Positions 22,606-34,539 of a stretch of DNA of 64,000 nucleotides are shown piece after piece (within the stretch, counting starts at the first letter, position 1; the number at the start of each line of letters is the position of its first letter). The position numbers and the translations under genes are program-made. The notes under the pieces were generated by a model. It ran no database searches. It had not been told where the DNA came from and saw only the letters and a program-made list of their open reading frames with translations. The DNA is from Viola odorata (taxonomy: Eukaryota; Streptophyta; Magnoliopsida; Malpighiales; Violaceae), in NCBI GenBank assembly GCA_963691705.1, contig OY829540.1, positions 65,334,367-65,398,366 of the forward strand, written 5' to 3'.

Positions 22606-22865
22606 CTCCCTCCGGGGCAAAACACTAGTCGTTTTAGGATTTGCTTTTACTGTTTCGGCACGTATCTTAAAACGGCAGGAACAGTCACTATTTGAGACAA
22701 TTTTGCCCATAATTTTTTCTCGGAAGTACGTTAAGGATTAACATACATTCGAAAAAAAGTACGGAATTTTTTGGGATTAAATAGTGAGTTATCCGACCTC
22801 TATGATATGCGTTCCCTACTGAATATTGGGATGTAAGGAAGTTATTTATTTTACCCCAGAGGGAG
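22606..22865. mobile_element. Stowaway-like MITE
   Basis: The ends read CTCCCTCCGGGGCAAAA and, inward from the right, CTCCCTCTGGGGTAAAA. Perfect TA duplications flank it (22604-22605, 22866-22867). At 260 bp, AT-rich and non-coding, it is typical of the family. It lies only 57 bp from the neighbouring MITE. Confidence 0.8.
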
Positions 22866-22867
22866 TA

Positions 22868-24115
22868 ACACATATAAATCAAAAAATGGTCGAAAAAGAT
22901 GGTTTTTCAGTCATTTTGCTGGATTCCATGCTGGAAAGACACGGGTCGAAAAATATTTCCCCGAAGGTGTTTGCTTTCCAGTTTTAAAACTTTCTGCATA
23001 TGGTTTGCGTGATGTTTTCAAATTAAAAAACCACCAGATGCCAGATATGCAAGCATCCACTACAACTTTTAAGTTCTAACAAGACAATACCATACCAAAA
23101 ACAAAAACCTCTTTGACCACATGCATGCTTGAATCAAATGATTTACAAGGAATGATTGAACCCAAATTATATATCTAATCATTTTAAAATAAGCAATCAA
23201 AATGATTCTTTTCTTACTCATTCTACGCTAGAATGAGGTTGATGTGGTACGCTGGTATATAAGTACTTTTTATTGTATTGAAGTTCAAAAATCGATCTAA
23301 GAGATACCTTAAAGATTTAAAACAGTTTTTATTTTGAAATTTTAGAACTTTAGTATGAGTTCTAAATCAACTCCACTTTATTTTTTTAAATATATTTCTT
23401 CTATTATTATGTGACCTATCTTTTTGTTATTAATGAAGTTATTTCATGAGTTGATAAAAAATAATACTAATAAAATTAAAAAGTGTAAAACTGTTGGCGT
23501 TGTTGTAACGCGAAAAATCTGAGGTCGTGGTTAGCACTTCGCGCGGGGGGAGGCACGTGTGTGTAGGATTTTGCGACTTGCAGTGGCGTTTGTTGGACTA
23601 AAATGGCTGCTTTCTATTTCTAAAGTTACGGCGGCGATGTTGTATGTTAACGCCGCCGTACGTTGATCTGTAAAAAAGTAAAAAACTGGCGTATGTATTT
23701 TGACGATTTGATCGGTGGGGCCCATCTCCCCGTTCTAAAAGCCTAAAATGACTGCTCTGTTGACTTTGGTTTTCACTGCTTTGATGACGAGAGAGTCGAT
23801 CTTCACGCGCCACTAATCCTAACTACTCTGCCGATGCTAAGTTGCTAACCACGTTCTTATGCAATCAATTTCTCTGCGACGTTGTCCAATTATTTGCTCA
23901 TTTTCAGTTTTCATCATGAAAAGTAATTATTTATATAAATATTTTTAATTATCTGGTAAAAAATGTTACAATTTAATTGACTGAAAATTTAAAATTTTTA
24001 TTAGTATATTTTTGATAATCACTTTATAATTGACAACTAATGATTATTTTGGTTCCTGAAAAAACTAAAAAGACGATAATTAAAAAAACGTGAAGTGAGT
24101 ACTTAATATTAACAA
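22868..24115. other. Intergenic, no gene recognised
   Basis: A GC-richer patch at about 23500-23810 (GCGCGGGGGGAGGC, GGCGGCGATG) contains short - strand frames without known domains. The rest is AT-rich. Confidence 0.45.
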
Positions 24116-24168
24116 TAAAAAATGAATTATGATCAATAATAAAAATAAAAATAAAAATCATCATCATC

Positions 24169-24225
<57 letters not shown>

Positions 24226-24712
24226 GAATCAACATTTTTTCAATCAAAAATGAAATTTGGTTTTTATATAGATTAACAATCTCTATTGATTTGACTTCAC
24301 ATTTTATTTTTGTTTAGATTTAGTCCTTTCTTCGAATATCGTATACGTCAGAAATTATTTTTAAAAAAAAATAATTTAATAAATTATTTGAAAAATACCA
24401 AAAAGGGAGTAGTAAAAATGAACTATAAAAAATGAATTATGATCAATAATAACAATAACAATAATAATAGTAATAATAATAAATGAATCAACATTTTTTT
24501 CAATCAAAAATGAAATTTGGTTTTTATATAGATTAACAATCTCTATTGATTTGACCTCACATTTCATTTCTGTTTAGATTAAGCCCCTTCTTCGAATATC
24601 ATATAAGTCAGAAATTATTTTTAAAAAAAATAAAAATTTAATAAATTATTTGAAAAATACCAAAGAAGGGAATAAATTCTAAGATAGTAAAAATGAACTA
24701 TAAAAAATTAAT
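24116..24712. repeat. Tandem duplication of about 300 bp with AAT microsatellite
   Basis: Two direct copies, about 24116-24424 and 24425-24712, share ATGAATTATGATCAATAATA, then CAATCAAAAATGAAATTTGG, then the same order of words through AAAAATGAACTATAAA. The first copy contains a long ATA repeat (about 24171-24223). In the second copy the same site holds a shorter, interrupted one. Function unknown. Confidence 0.85.
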
Positions 24713-25897
24713 AAATTAAAAAAAAAAGGAAAAAAATCTAGAAAAATAAAAACTATCAGCCTAACTATTATTTTTTTCTCTTTTTCACCCCTCTTTTTTT
24801 ATTTTAGACCATGAAAACGAAAATAATTTTTTTTAAAAATAAAATAAAATTACATGCCTATAAAAAACCATAATATTTCAAGTTCTATCAGCAAGATTGT
24901 TCTAAAAAAAAGTTCTGTCGCCAAGATCCAAACTAACACAAGCCAAAAAATCTTCCGATCTTTTCATTAACCCACAACAACAAAAATTAAAAAATAGAAA
25001 ACTTAGCTAATAAATTACATGCCCATTAACTACTAATAAAAAATTGAAAAAAATAATAATATCAAAGCAAACAAAAATAAATAAAAATAATGAAGAAGCT
25101 TATCTTCTTGTGCTTACTTTTAATAAATAATGAGTAGTTTGTTAAGTCAGATAATATCATGATGTGGCTCAAGAATTCGTTAATTCATTACCCAACTCTT
25201 CCTTTTTCTTTTGCTTAAAAAGTTCATTTACCCACATTTTTACCTTCCAACGACAAGACTACAAACCAACTTCTTCTCCCGCCACTAGTATCTGCCTCAA
25301 ATATGCACACATTGCAAAATTTAAAATACTTTCATAAATAGAAAAAAAGAAATCATCTACTCCTTTTTTGTTATTTTCTTTTTTGCGGCTTTTTAAGTAA
25401 ACCCTCTAAATTAATAGAATGACTCTTTCAATTTAATTTATCATGTTTTCTGAACTTAAACATTAGATCGCGGTTAAAGTTCTCTGATCTTTAGCACGTA
25501 TTTACAATTTAATCTTTTTACTGAGACTCAAATTAGAATTTTATTAATATTTTGCTATCAATGCACGTTCATAGTCTACACGCTCCGTAGGCTAATTACA
25601 ACTTTAGGTAACTAAAGCGTGTGGTCTCACGCACAGGTAAGTCGCGTGAATATGATGAGGATTGCTCTCTTCTGCTTCGTGTAACCTCAGAGACTAATAT
25701 ACCTTCCACTTACTCACCCCATCCTTCGTGAAGTGCACTGAACTAATTCCTCTCTCAACCTTTTCCTTTTCGTTTCTCTCTCTTATTCTGCATTTCTTGT
25801 TTTGATTCGGATTTTAATTTCTTGTTTTCTGGTCAAGAGCCACCTCTCCCCTCCATCTTTTTCAACCCACACCATTATTTCAATTTCATTTCCCCCT

Positions 25898-25911
<14 letters not shown>
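24713..25911. promoter_or_regulatory. AT-rich upstream region of the HIPP gene
   Basis: No gene here. The part nearest the gene (about 25700-25995) is C/T-rich, as in many plant leaders. I did not find a convincing single TATA box, so promoter position is inferred only from proximity. Confidence 0.4.

Positions 25912-25943
<32 letters not shown>
25912..25943 (+). repeat. (CT)16 microsatellite in the HIPP leader
   Basis: An uninterrupted CT run of about 32 bp ends about 52 bp before the HIPP start codon, so it probably lies in the 5' UTR. CT-rich leaders are common in plants. Run length should vary among individuals. Confidence 0.9.
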
Positions 25944-25948
<5 letters not shown>

Positions 25949-25995
25949 CCTCTGTTTTCCATCCTTGACCAGAAAAGCAGAGCTATAACCAGAAA

Positions 25996-27389
25996 ATGAA
26001 GGTACTTTGATTATATTCCCTTTTTGGATTTCTTTATTGGGTTTCTGATTCTTGCCATGCTTTTTAATAAAGTTTGGTTCTTTTTTCTTTTTCTTTTTAT
26101 GGGTTTTGTATGCGAATCTATGGCATTGTAGTCCATGGTTCTTCTGGAATCATTTCAAAATCTTGAATTGATTCCTGGTGCTAATGTGTATTTCAGATGG
26201 GACAGTGGATTCTTTTCTGGGTTTTGTCTGAAGAAACTAATACTTGGGTTTTAGGAAAAAACTCCACTTCATAGAGTTGCATGTTTTGGTAATTAGTCCT
26301 GCTTGATTATCTTAATTAATGGACAAATAATTGTAATTTATCATATAGCTTGGTTGTGACTAAGTTCTGGTTTGACCATCGCTAGTTTTAATTAAGTTGG
26401 TGGTTTTGCATTCTCAATCTGTTTCACCTTTTGTGTTTTTCTGTGCATAACTTGATCTGATGTTTTAGGAATTTTGGTTTGTTAAATTGAGCTCTTAATT
26501 ATAACTATAGTTAACTTCTTTTTGATTTGTGGCTGCAGAAGCTTGTGTTGAAGTTGGACTTGCATGACGACAAAGCCAAGCAGAAGGCTATGAAGACAGT
26601 TTCCACTCTTTCAGGTGTGAAATCTTTCATATTTAAATATAATCACTGGGCTAATCTTCAATTTTTTCTGCCTAATTAGGACTTAATAATATTACATATC
26701 ATAATATTAGAGGTAGGCAGTAAAAAATAAAATAAAATGCACTAACATTGCAGTTCAACAGATTAATGTTAGGTTAATTTATGCCGTTTATACGGCGTAG
26801 CTCATAGTTCAATCTATAAATAATAGTATAATTTTGTTATGGCAAAATTCGACGTGTCAATGGGCCCTTACCTGTTTGTTTGTCTTTTGTTTCTATCCCT
26901 AACAAAGGAAAAACCTAGTCAGCTATGGAAGTCCTCATGTTTTTGGTTTCTTTTTACACTTGTGTAGGGATTGATTCCATTGAAATGAATATGAAGGAAA
27001 AGAAATTAACGGTGATCGGATCCGTGGATCCTGTAAATGTGGTGAGCAAGCTCAGGAAGTATTGGCCGACCGACATAATCTCCGTTGGGCCGGCGAAAGA
27101 GCCCGAGAAGAAAGAGGAGCCCAAGAAAGAGGAGCCCAAGAAGGAAGAGGAAGCAAAAAAAGAAGAGCCCAAGAAAGAAGCAAAGGCGGAAGACCCCAAG
27201 AAGGAAGAACCCAAAAAAGGAGAGGAGAAGAAGGAAGAGGAGAAGAAGAAGGATCCAGCACCCGCCCCGCCGCCACCCGACCCGGTTTTGGAGCTGGTCA
27301 AGGCCTACAAAGCTTATAATCCTCACATGACAACCTATTACTATGTCCAAAGCATGGAGGAGAATCCAAATGCTTGTGTTATTTGTTGA
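25996..27389 (+). CDS. Heavy metal-associated isoprenylated plant protein (HIPP), 3 exons
   Basis: Coding exons 25996-26001, 26539-26614 and 26968-27389 have GT-AG introns and give 167 residues. The N-terminal HMA fold (residues about 3-67, [18 protein letters not shown] then [20 protein letters not shown]) lacks the CXXC metal-binding pair, which is replaced around LHDDK. A Lys/Glu/Pro-rich linker (about 78-130, repeated PKKEE) and a short Pro run precede a conserved tail ([12 protein letters not shown]). The last four residues, CVIC, form a CaaX box, so the protein should be prenylated and membrane- or nucleus-associated. The two-codon first exon is typical of the family, and the start is fixed by the first splice. 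HIPPs act in metal handling and stress signalling. The lost CXXC makes direct metal binding doubtful. It resembles the HIPP39-like subgroup, but the member number is not certain. Confidence 0.93.
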
Positions 27390-30300
27390 AGTGCATGAGG
27401 TTTCATAAATTGAGAAAAAAAACACATCCATATTTGGTGATGGTTTTTTTTAATCTCACCATTTGTTGTTGGAGAAAGCCAAGAAGAGGATCTTTGTAAA
27501 TAATGTGGTGATTTTCCTTTGTCTCATGATCAATTTATAAGTAGGTAAAATGTGTAGAGAATAAATGCCAAATCTGGGAACTTGTTCATTGCTACATTGG
27601 TGTATTAAGCTATAGCTTATATACTAGTACTTCCCTATTGCTCCATTGATTCTTCTATGGTTAACTTTTCAAAATTTTAGTTGTGTGGAATATTTCTACT
27701 TTCATTTGATGTGCTACAAGTGGCGTGGAATAAAAAAATAGAATTTTAAAGACTGTTATAGACGAACTAAAAATTTTAGGTGACAAAATATGGAAGAATC
27801 AAAAAGTTTAGAGTGACTATAGTCCTAGAGAGGCTCTACCCGTGTGTACTATACCTCAAAATCTTTTACTTGGTGTTGGGCACTATAATTGCCAGATCAT
27901 GTGAGAAACCAACTAGTCGCATTTCAAATTAGGCACGTCAAATAATCTTAAACACATAATGCGAGTGTTTTTTCTACAAACAGTCTCGACATGGTATTAG
28001 AGTTTTTGTGGGTAATTGTAATCTGATGTTAGTTGTAAAGAGAACCCATGGTAGGTCATAACGGGAGTTTTCATTTTAGATCTCTCACAGTCGTCTCTCT
28101 CTCTGTTGTTGAGACTTGAGATAACTGAAGGGTCATAATCAACATAATGAGGTTTGAAATTTGCAGGTCTATAATAAATCTAATCTTGCTTTCTTTCATT
28201 GTGTCAGCTACAAGAGATGGTCCACACCATTTTTGGTCGGTGTCCATTCCAATAATCCATACGTGATCATTTTGCTTTTTGAGGTCTATCAATCTCCTCC
28301 TCTTGGCTTGCATCAGTTTTGCTACAAAGTATGAGTATTTTGGTTTTACTTTAAAAAAAGGATTTTTTATGAACTTTTGCGAACCTCTTGATTTAAATAT
28401 AGAGTAGTCGACATTTAATATATTTTTTAATTATCGAATGATGTTGAGAATATATATATTTTGTATTTTATATATAAAAAAGAGATCCTATTAATTATTA
28501 GCCTTTAGAATTTTAGTTCCTTATATGAGTCACGGTAAGGTGCAAAATGCATGTGATTAATGGTAACCATGCTGCATAAAATTCTTGTTTGTATCTTAAT
28601 GAAAAGGAATCTACACGTGCACTTAAGATTAGTTTAAGCCATAAGCCATAAATAAATTATCATTTACGTCAAAAGATAAGTGAGTGATTTAATACTTTTA
28701 TCTCTGAAATAAGAAGTGACTAATTCGATCATTATATATAAAAAAATTATCTACTTAGAACACTTTATTCATTAATGAGAGGCCGAACCATTATTGACAT
28801 TGTTAGTCTTAATTCAATAAATTCAAAGATATATGTGATTTATATCTAATTAAAAACAATTAAACTGTCATTTCTATAGAAATATATAGGCGGACGTAAA
28901 ATAAGGTTTTTCTTTTATCAACTACAATTGATGTGCTCAGTGGCATTGACAATGTGACATGTAAAGCACCATACACATATTATTCGTTATAATGACTTAA
29001 AGTATTTGCGTTTTTATTCTTTGATTTGATCCATAAACTAATAATTACGTCATCACGGTTTTTGCATTCCTTGGAGTTGGTTTTCACTAGTTAATTAGTT
29101 CTTCCCAATCAAATTATTGTCCACTACTAGTTTTCAATTATTATCCGTTTGATTTTCAACGTTATTGTGTTTGACTTATTTTGAAGAGTTATATTTTGGA
29201 AAATTTCACATTCTTAAATCTTTAACTATGGTAATAAAAAGAGGAGAATAATTCCTGGAAAAAAACGTGAGCGTCCAACTTCTAATAAATTTTTTTATAT
29301 ATATATTTATAATTTTAAAAATATATATTTATAATTTTTTATGAATATTTTTTAATTTTTCGGGAAAAATTACATTCACATAAGAGTTAAATTTTGATAG
29401 CCAATGTGTCTAATTTTGAAAAATTTAGTGATTAAATCGTTAAAAATTAATTAAATGCAAAAATGTCCTAAAATTAATAAATTGGACGAACAAATCGTCA
29501 TCTTTCCCAAAACACTCCCTCCGCTCCGCTGAAACCTATTTCCGTGAAATCGAGACTATTTGTTTATATTATCGGGCTCAATATATATCTGCTTTTGAGC
29601 CCACTGTCACTGTCTCCTGGGCTTGAAGCCCATTTTCTTTTGATCATAGAAGAAGAACCCTTACCCGATACGCATTGGTGCTGAGGAATAAATATTGTTC
29701 CATACTAAAAGTGACAATATGGAAAATAAAGTTTAAACACTTCCATACTAACTATTTTATTAATAAAATTGTACTAATTGATGTGTTAAAATACGATTGA
29801 AGTTTATTCATTTCTAATTAGATTATAGTCATTTTTATTTAGATAAATAACTACCAAATAAATGTGAAAATAAAATACATGTAAGCTTAATATAAAAATA
29901 AAAGTTAACAAAATTGTTAATATTTTTAGCACTACTCAAATTCACCAAAGAATGTCATCTCGATGGTGTGGTGTGCCGAATATAAATGACGAGGATTAGA
30001 ATTTTGTCAAAATTTATTTGTTATCTATGTGTTTGGTAAACACTAAGTGATCATGACAATTTATAATTTACTAAACTTTGGGACCTTATAATATTTTTGA
30101 TGCTTAATTAAGTGACTAATTACTGCACATATGCTATCATCAATCATCAAACGTGAGCAATGAGCCCAAGGCCCAGTCGGCAAAAGAAGCTAGCCTACGC
30201 AAGTGACATCGGTTAATAATAAAAATTAAGCATATTAATAAAAATAATTAAAAAGACAAATCTCTTGCCACCCAAAAAGGGCTTTTAAATTAAGATCAAT

Positions 30301-31749
30301 TAATACTGGTCGGTTTAGTCGGTTTAGTTAGTTGATGAAATGGGACATAAATTTTAGGTGTGTATATATGCGAAACCGACAACAATCGACTAAGCAAAAC
30401 ATATTTGTACTTTGTTGGGTAATGCCTGGAGTTTCATACAACTGGTTTAAGATTCATATTCGCACTCTAAAAGTTTTATGTCCGAGCTATAAAGTAATAA
30501 CTATTTTAAAATTCGTATAATTTAGATCGACCTTCAAGTCTGACTCGAAAAAAACTGAGACATTATATTATATATAAAAATAAATAATTAGAAAAGGACC
30601 ATTTTGGTGCACTTCTTTACCAGAAACAAAACGGGTTTAATTTCCATTTGCCACAACTGAAAGAATTTGAAAATTGGATTATAGCTTTGTTGTCAAGAAA
30701 ATGACAATGGCGGTAGCTACGTGGTATAGTTATAGCTATAGATAACTAAAAATAGAAATGAGCAACTAAGTAGATATGGAAGAAAGATCAGATTGAACGC
30801 TAACAGTATGGTATGAAGGCCACGTTGCTTGCAGTTCTAACTAATGCAACTAATGTTTGTTTTTGCAAATCAAGTTACACACTTTTAACTTAGATATCGA
30901 CGCATGTGTCAAGCATGAGTTTCGATTTTGGAATAAACAATTTTGAGAGAGTCATTTTGTGTTTTTGTTTTGTTTTTGTAAATTAACGAAAAGTTTGAGT
31001 TCTTTTCACCTGGCTCGGGTGGATTGTGGTAAACGGGTCAAACTTTTAACATTAAAAATATAAAACAAATGCTAACGTGGCAATATGACGTGTCATGCTA
31101 TGTCAAATTTTGCTTATTTTAACTCGTCAATAAAATTTGACGTAAAATACTAAAATGACATATTGGTTAGTCTAGTTCTTACCTGAGGAACAAATTATCT
31201 CGATTTTTTAAGTACGTAGAGAATTCTAATTAAACTGAAATAAATAAAAATACGATTATTTAAGTGCATACTCCATACATTATTAAGTAACAAAGAAAAC
31301 AAAGCTAAAAGTAAAATGTTTTTAGTTAGTATTAAATTTTAATAAAGAGACCGTGATAATTTAATATATATAATCTTTTTCTCTTATTATTTTAATAAAA
31401 AAATGAAACGGTGTACACAAATTAGATAATACAATGAAAAAGTATATATAAATAATTAAATGTAGTTTATTACTTCTGAAATAAACATATGTATTAAGTT
31501 TACATATAACATTCTCTAATTTAAGCACAGCATCTATATTCCCACAAAAAGCTTGATCCAAATGGGAAGAAAATGACTATTGTGCCTAAAAGAATAATCT
31601 ACACACCATACCTTATTCCATAAATGACAGAGCAAATCTAATAAGGAAAAACCAACTAATAATCAATTTACTATTTTACAATACATAACTGCTTCATCGT
31701 TAGGTGATCTTCATCGTCTATATCATACTGTTTTGTAGAAAGTTACCAC
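27390..31749. other. Intergenic region between HIPP and ACS
   Basis: The first 200 bp or so is probably HIPP 3' UTR. A single Stowaway-type end (CTCCCTCCGCTCCGCTG, from 29515) has no partner found and may be a truncated MITE. Otherwise this is AT-rich sequence with short frames lacking domains. No RNA gene seen. Confidence 0.5.
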
Positions 31750-34339
31750 TTAGGTCCTCGCCCAAACCAATGGGGAGCGAGGAATAGGAGAGTGAGGTGA
31801 CATGATCCGAGGCGACCCGTACCCGTCTTCAAATCTGCTCCTTTTCAAGCTTAGCCGGAGATTCTTTTTCCAAGGATTGGTTTTGGTAACCGGCACATTA
31901 TCACTTAATTCCTCCCCTTTAAGCACAAATTTATGAATCCTCTTCAATGCAACATCAACAGTCTCATCATCCATATTCGCAAAGCAGACCCGAAACCACC
32001 CGGGTTCGGTACAATGAAAAGAGGATCCGGGCGAAACGTTAAGCTTCACGTCGTTAATAATCACGCGCCACAATTCCATTTCTCCCTCAGTAGTGACGCT
32101 TTTTAGCAAATGTCGCAAATCCATCCAAACATAAAGACCTGCATTACTCTTCAAACACCCAATTCCCACTTGTTCCAACCCGCTAGTAAAGACATAGTGT
32201 CGTTCCTTCAACCTTCTAGAACTTTCCGCCAGAAAATTGTCCACAAATTCCTCGTCGGACAACATCGACGCGAGCATGTGTTGAGTCTGGGACGAAACTA
32301 ATCCAAAACTCGACATTTTTCGAGCACAACTAACGACCGCATCATTGTAAGAATAGACGGTCCCGACCCGGAAACCGGGGAGACCCATGTCCTTAGACAA
32401 GCTGTAGACCATGTGGATGAGGTCTCGGTTGCAATCCATGGATTCAATTACTTCGGAAATGCTGACGAAATTTGGGGAATCAAAAATTGTGGCGGCGTAG
32501 ATCTCGTCGCAAACCAAATGGATGCTTTTAGCGTCGACGAAGCTGACTAGGCTTTTCAGCGTGTCCCCATCTAAGATTCTGCCAAGTGGATTTGACGGGT
32601 TTGCTATGATTAGGCCCTTTACGTTGATTCCATCTTTTTGGGCTTTATCATATGCTGCTTCTAATGCGGGCCTTGTAATTTCGAAATTGTTGGAGCTGTA
32701 GCACTCAACTGGTATGATTTGGACCCCAGTTCGCCAGCCCAGGTCACGGTCAAATCTGGAATTAATTAAATTTTAAATCCTAATTAGTAGTAGATTAAAA
32801 TTAAAATAAAGAAGATTTAATTAGTGTTTAATTAATTAACAGGCAACATAAGGAAAGTGAAACTTCAACTTGAATTCCTGGTGTTCACATTTTTGAGATT
32901 CTAGGTTTGACTTGGGAAAAAATATGTTTTTAAAATAGTGCATGAAAGTATATTCACGTGGAAGGAATTTGAAAAAAGATGGATCACATCACATAAATTT
33001 TCCAAATCGAATAACGTCACAAATAGTAACTTTTGAATACTAATACTTTTTTATTGGTATAATAATAGATAATTGAATAACAAATAACCACTAAATAAAT
33101 ACAAAAACTAAATTATAATCTATTTAAAAAAACGGGATAGGAAGTTGAACTAATTAACCTAGTATCCATATATTTTAAAGTGTTCATAATATATGTTTAA
33201 TAAAAAATGAGACAAAAACGTGGTTGACCAGATTAAAAGCCCAGTTTCAAAGCTTGGTGAGACCTACACAAATGGCAGCTGAGTCAAGATTGACCTCCTC
33301 CTCTTCTTGTTAGTAGGTAAGGACAATGTGTGACCCTCTTTTGCAATCTGTTGTGTACTTGGCAAAGGCATATCCTTTACTGTTTAATCACGACTTCTAA
33401 CACGCCAGCATATTCATGTCATTTTATAATATATTCTTTCCGTGATATGCTTCAAACAGACAATGTCGCATTCATGGGCAGACTTTTTAACAAATACTTA
33501 GCTGGCAAATCTGGTGAAAAAGCACTACTTCCATACTACTTTTTATAGAACAAGAAAACTAGTAGAAGGAAAGTTTCATACGCTGGATAATACGGCGAGG
33601 GGACAAGGAAAGCATCGCCAGGATCAGCCAAACAGAACATAATCAGCTCGTTCGCTCCGGTGGCTCCTCCGCTCATCACCACACGATCTGGATCAAATGT
33701 TACTCTGCCCCCTCTAACTCTGCCCATGAACTTGGCAATAGCCTAAAGGAAAAACAAATAGATACAATTAGTTTAGTACTGCCACGTGGAAAAGCACTCG
33801 CTCTGTCGTGCTTCCTGCCAAGTAAAGAAACGTAAGTCTGATGGTAGAATTCTATATAGTAATGTACCTCTCTGAACTGTGGCAAACCATGGTAGTCTTG
33901 ATATATGGCAATATCTTTGAACTCATGAACACCTTCGGGAGTGCAAATGGAGGATTTGGGATGCTTCTTAATCCAATCTATTGTCAAATCAAAGGAGAGC
34001 TGCAAACAAATGATAGACACAACGCAAGAAATAAGTCCACGCGCGATCACATTGCATTTTCACCAAAAAATTACGTAGCTGATTTGAACTTCTGACCTCT
34101 CACCCAATTAACCTCAGTGGCTTTGAAGAAAAGAGAACTTGAAATGAACTCATTTGGAAGATTACCTGGTTTTCCGCAAGACCCATTTGGATTACTCCCT
34201 CGGGATTCTTGGTTGGGTGAAATGGGTCCTTGTCGTACGCCTTCCACCCATCAAAGTATGGTGAGTTCTCACCATGCTTCTCGTTGGTTGCAATCCTAGA
34301 CAGAAGTTGGCGGTTATTCGTCATTTCTAAATTTGTCAT
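31750..34339 (-). CDS. ACS: 1-aminocyclopropane-1-carboxylate synthase, type 1 (ACS), 4 exons
   Basis: Exons on the - strand are 34339-34166, 33999-33868, 33742-33582 and 32755-31750, all GT-AG, giving 490 residues, the usual ACS length and four-exon plan. The enzyme is cytosolic and PLP-dependent. It converts S-adenosylmethionine to ACC, the committed step of ethylene synthesis. Visible motifs are the N-terminal [18 protein letters not shown] and MGLAENQ, then [15 protein letters not shown] and the PLP-lysine loop [14 protein letters not shown] (Lys about 277). The C-terminus has RLSLKRSRF, a calcium-dependent-kinase-type site, followed by several SP sites ([17 protein letters not shown]). 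This MAPK-target tail defines type 1 and implies stabilisation by phosphorylation. The residue after SPLV is Trp, where I would expect Arg. Two in-frame Met codons (residues 1 and 6) exist, and the first is used here. Confidence 0.95.
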
Positions 34340-34524
34340 ACTAGTTGATTTTCACAATGTTTATCCAATCGATTCGATTCGATCTCAGGTGTTTTCTCAG
34401 AACGGTCGAAAGGAAAGGAAAGAAAAGAATAGAAAAGGAAAGGATCGATTCTATGCGAGCTCTCTAAAGAATGTGTTCGTTAATCACAATTTGGAGTGAG
34501 GAGAGGAGGAGATGGTAGTTGTTA

Positions 34525-34534
34525 TATATAGACA
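34525..34534 (-). promoter_or_regulatory. Probable TATA box of ACS
   Basis: On the - strand this reads CTATATATAA, about 185 bp upstream of the ATG. That is a plausible core promoter position with a 150-bp leader. No other feature explains it, though AT-rich sequence is common here. Confidence 0.5.
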
Positions 34535-34539
34535 GAAGT

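Noticed and set aside
24168..24223. CRISPR-like or satellite array
   Set aside because: A simple ATA microsatellite without spacers, in a plant genome.
26954..27431. Long - strand and alternative + frames opposite the HIPP gene
   Set aside because: They are shadows of the repetitive AAGAAGGAGG-type codons of the HIPP linker. The HIPP frame has domain support and correct splices.
29515..29700. Complete Stowaway element
   Set aside because: Only one end (CTCCCTCCGCTCC) is present. No matching inverted end with TA was found nearby.
31061..31200. Possible RNA gene near the ACS 3' side
   Set aside because: No cloverleaf, box motifs or conserved RNA sequence could be identified, only AT-rich DNA.
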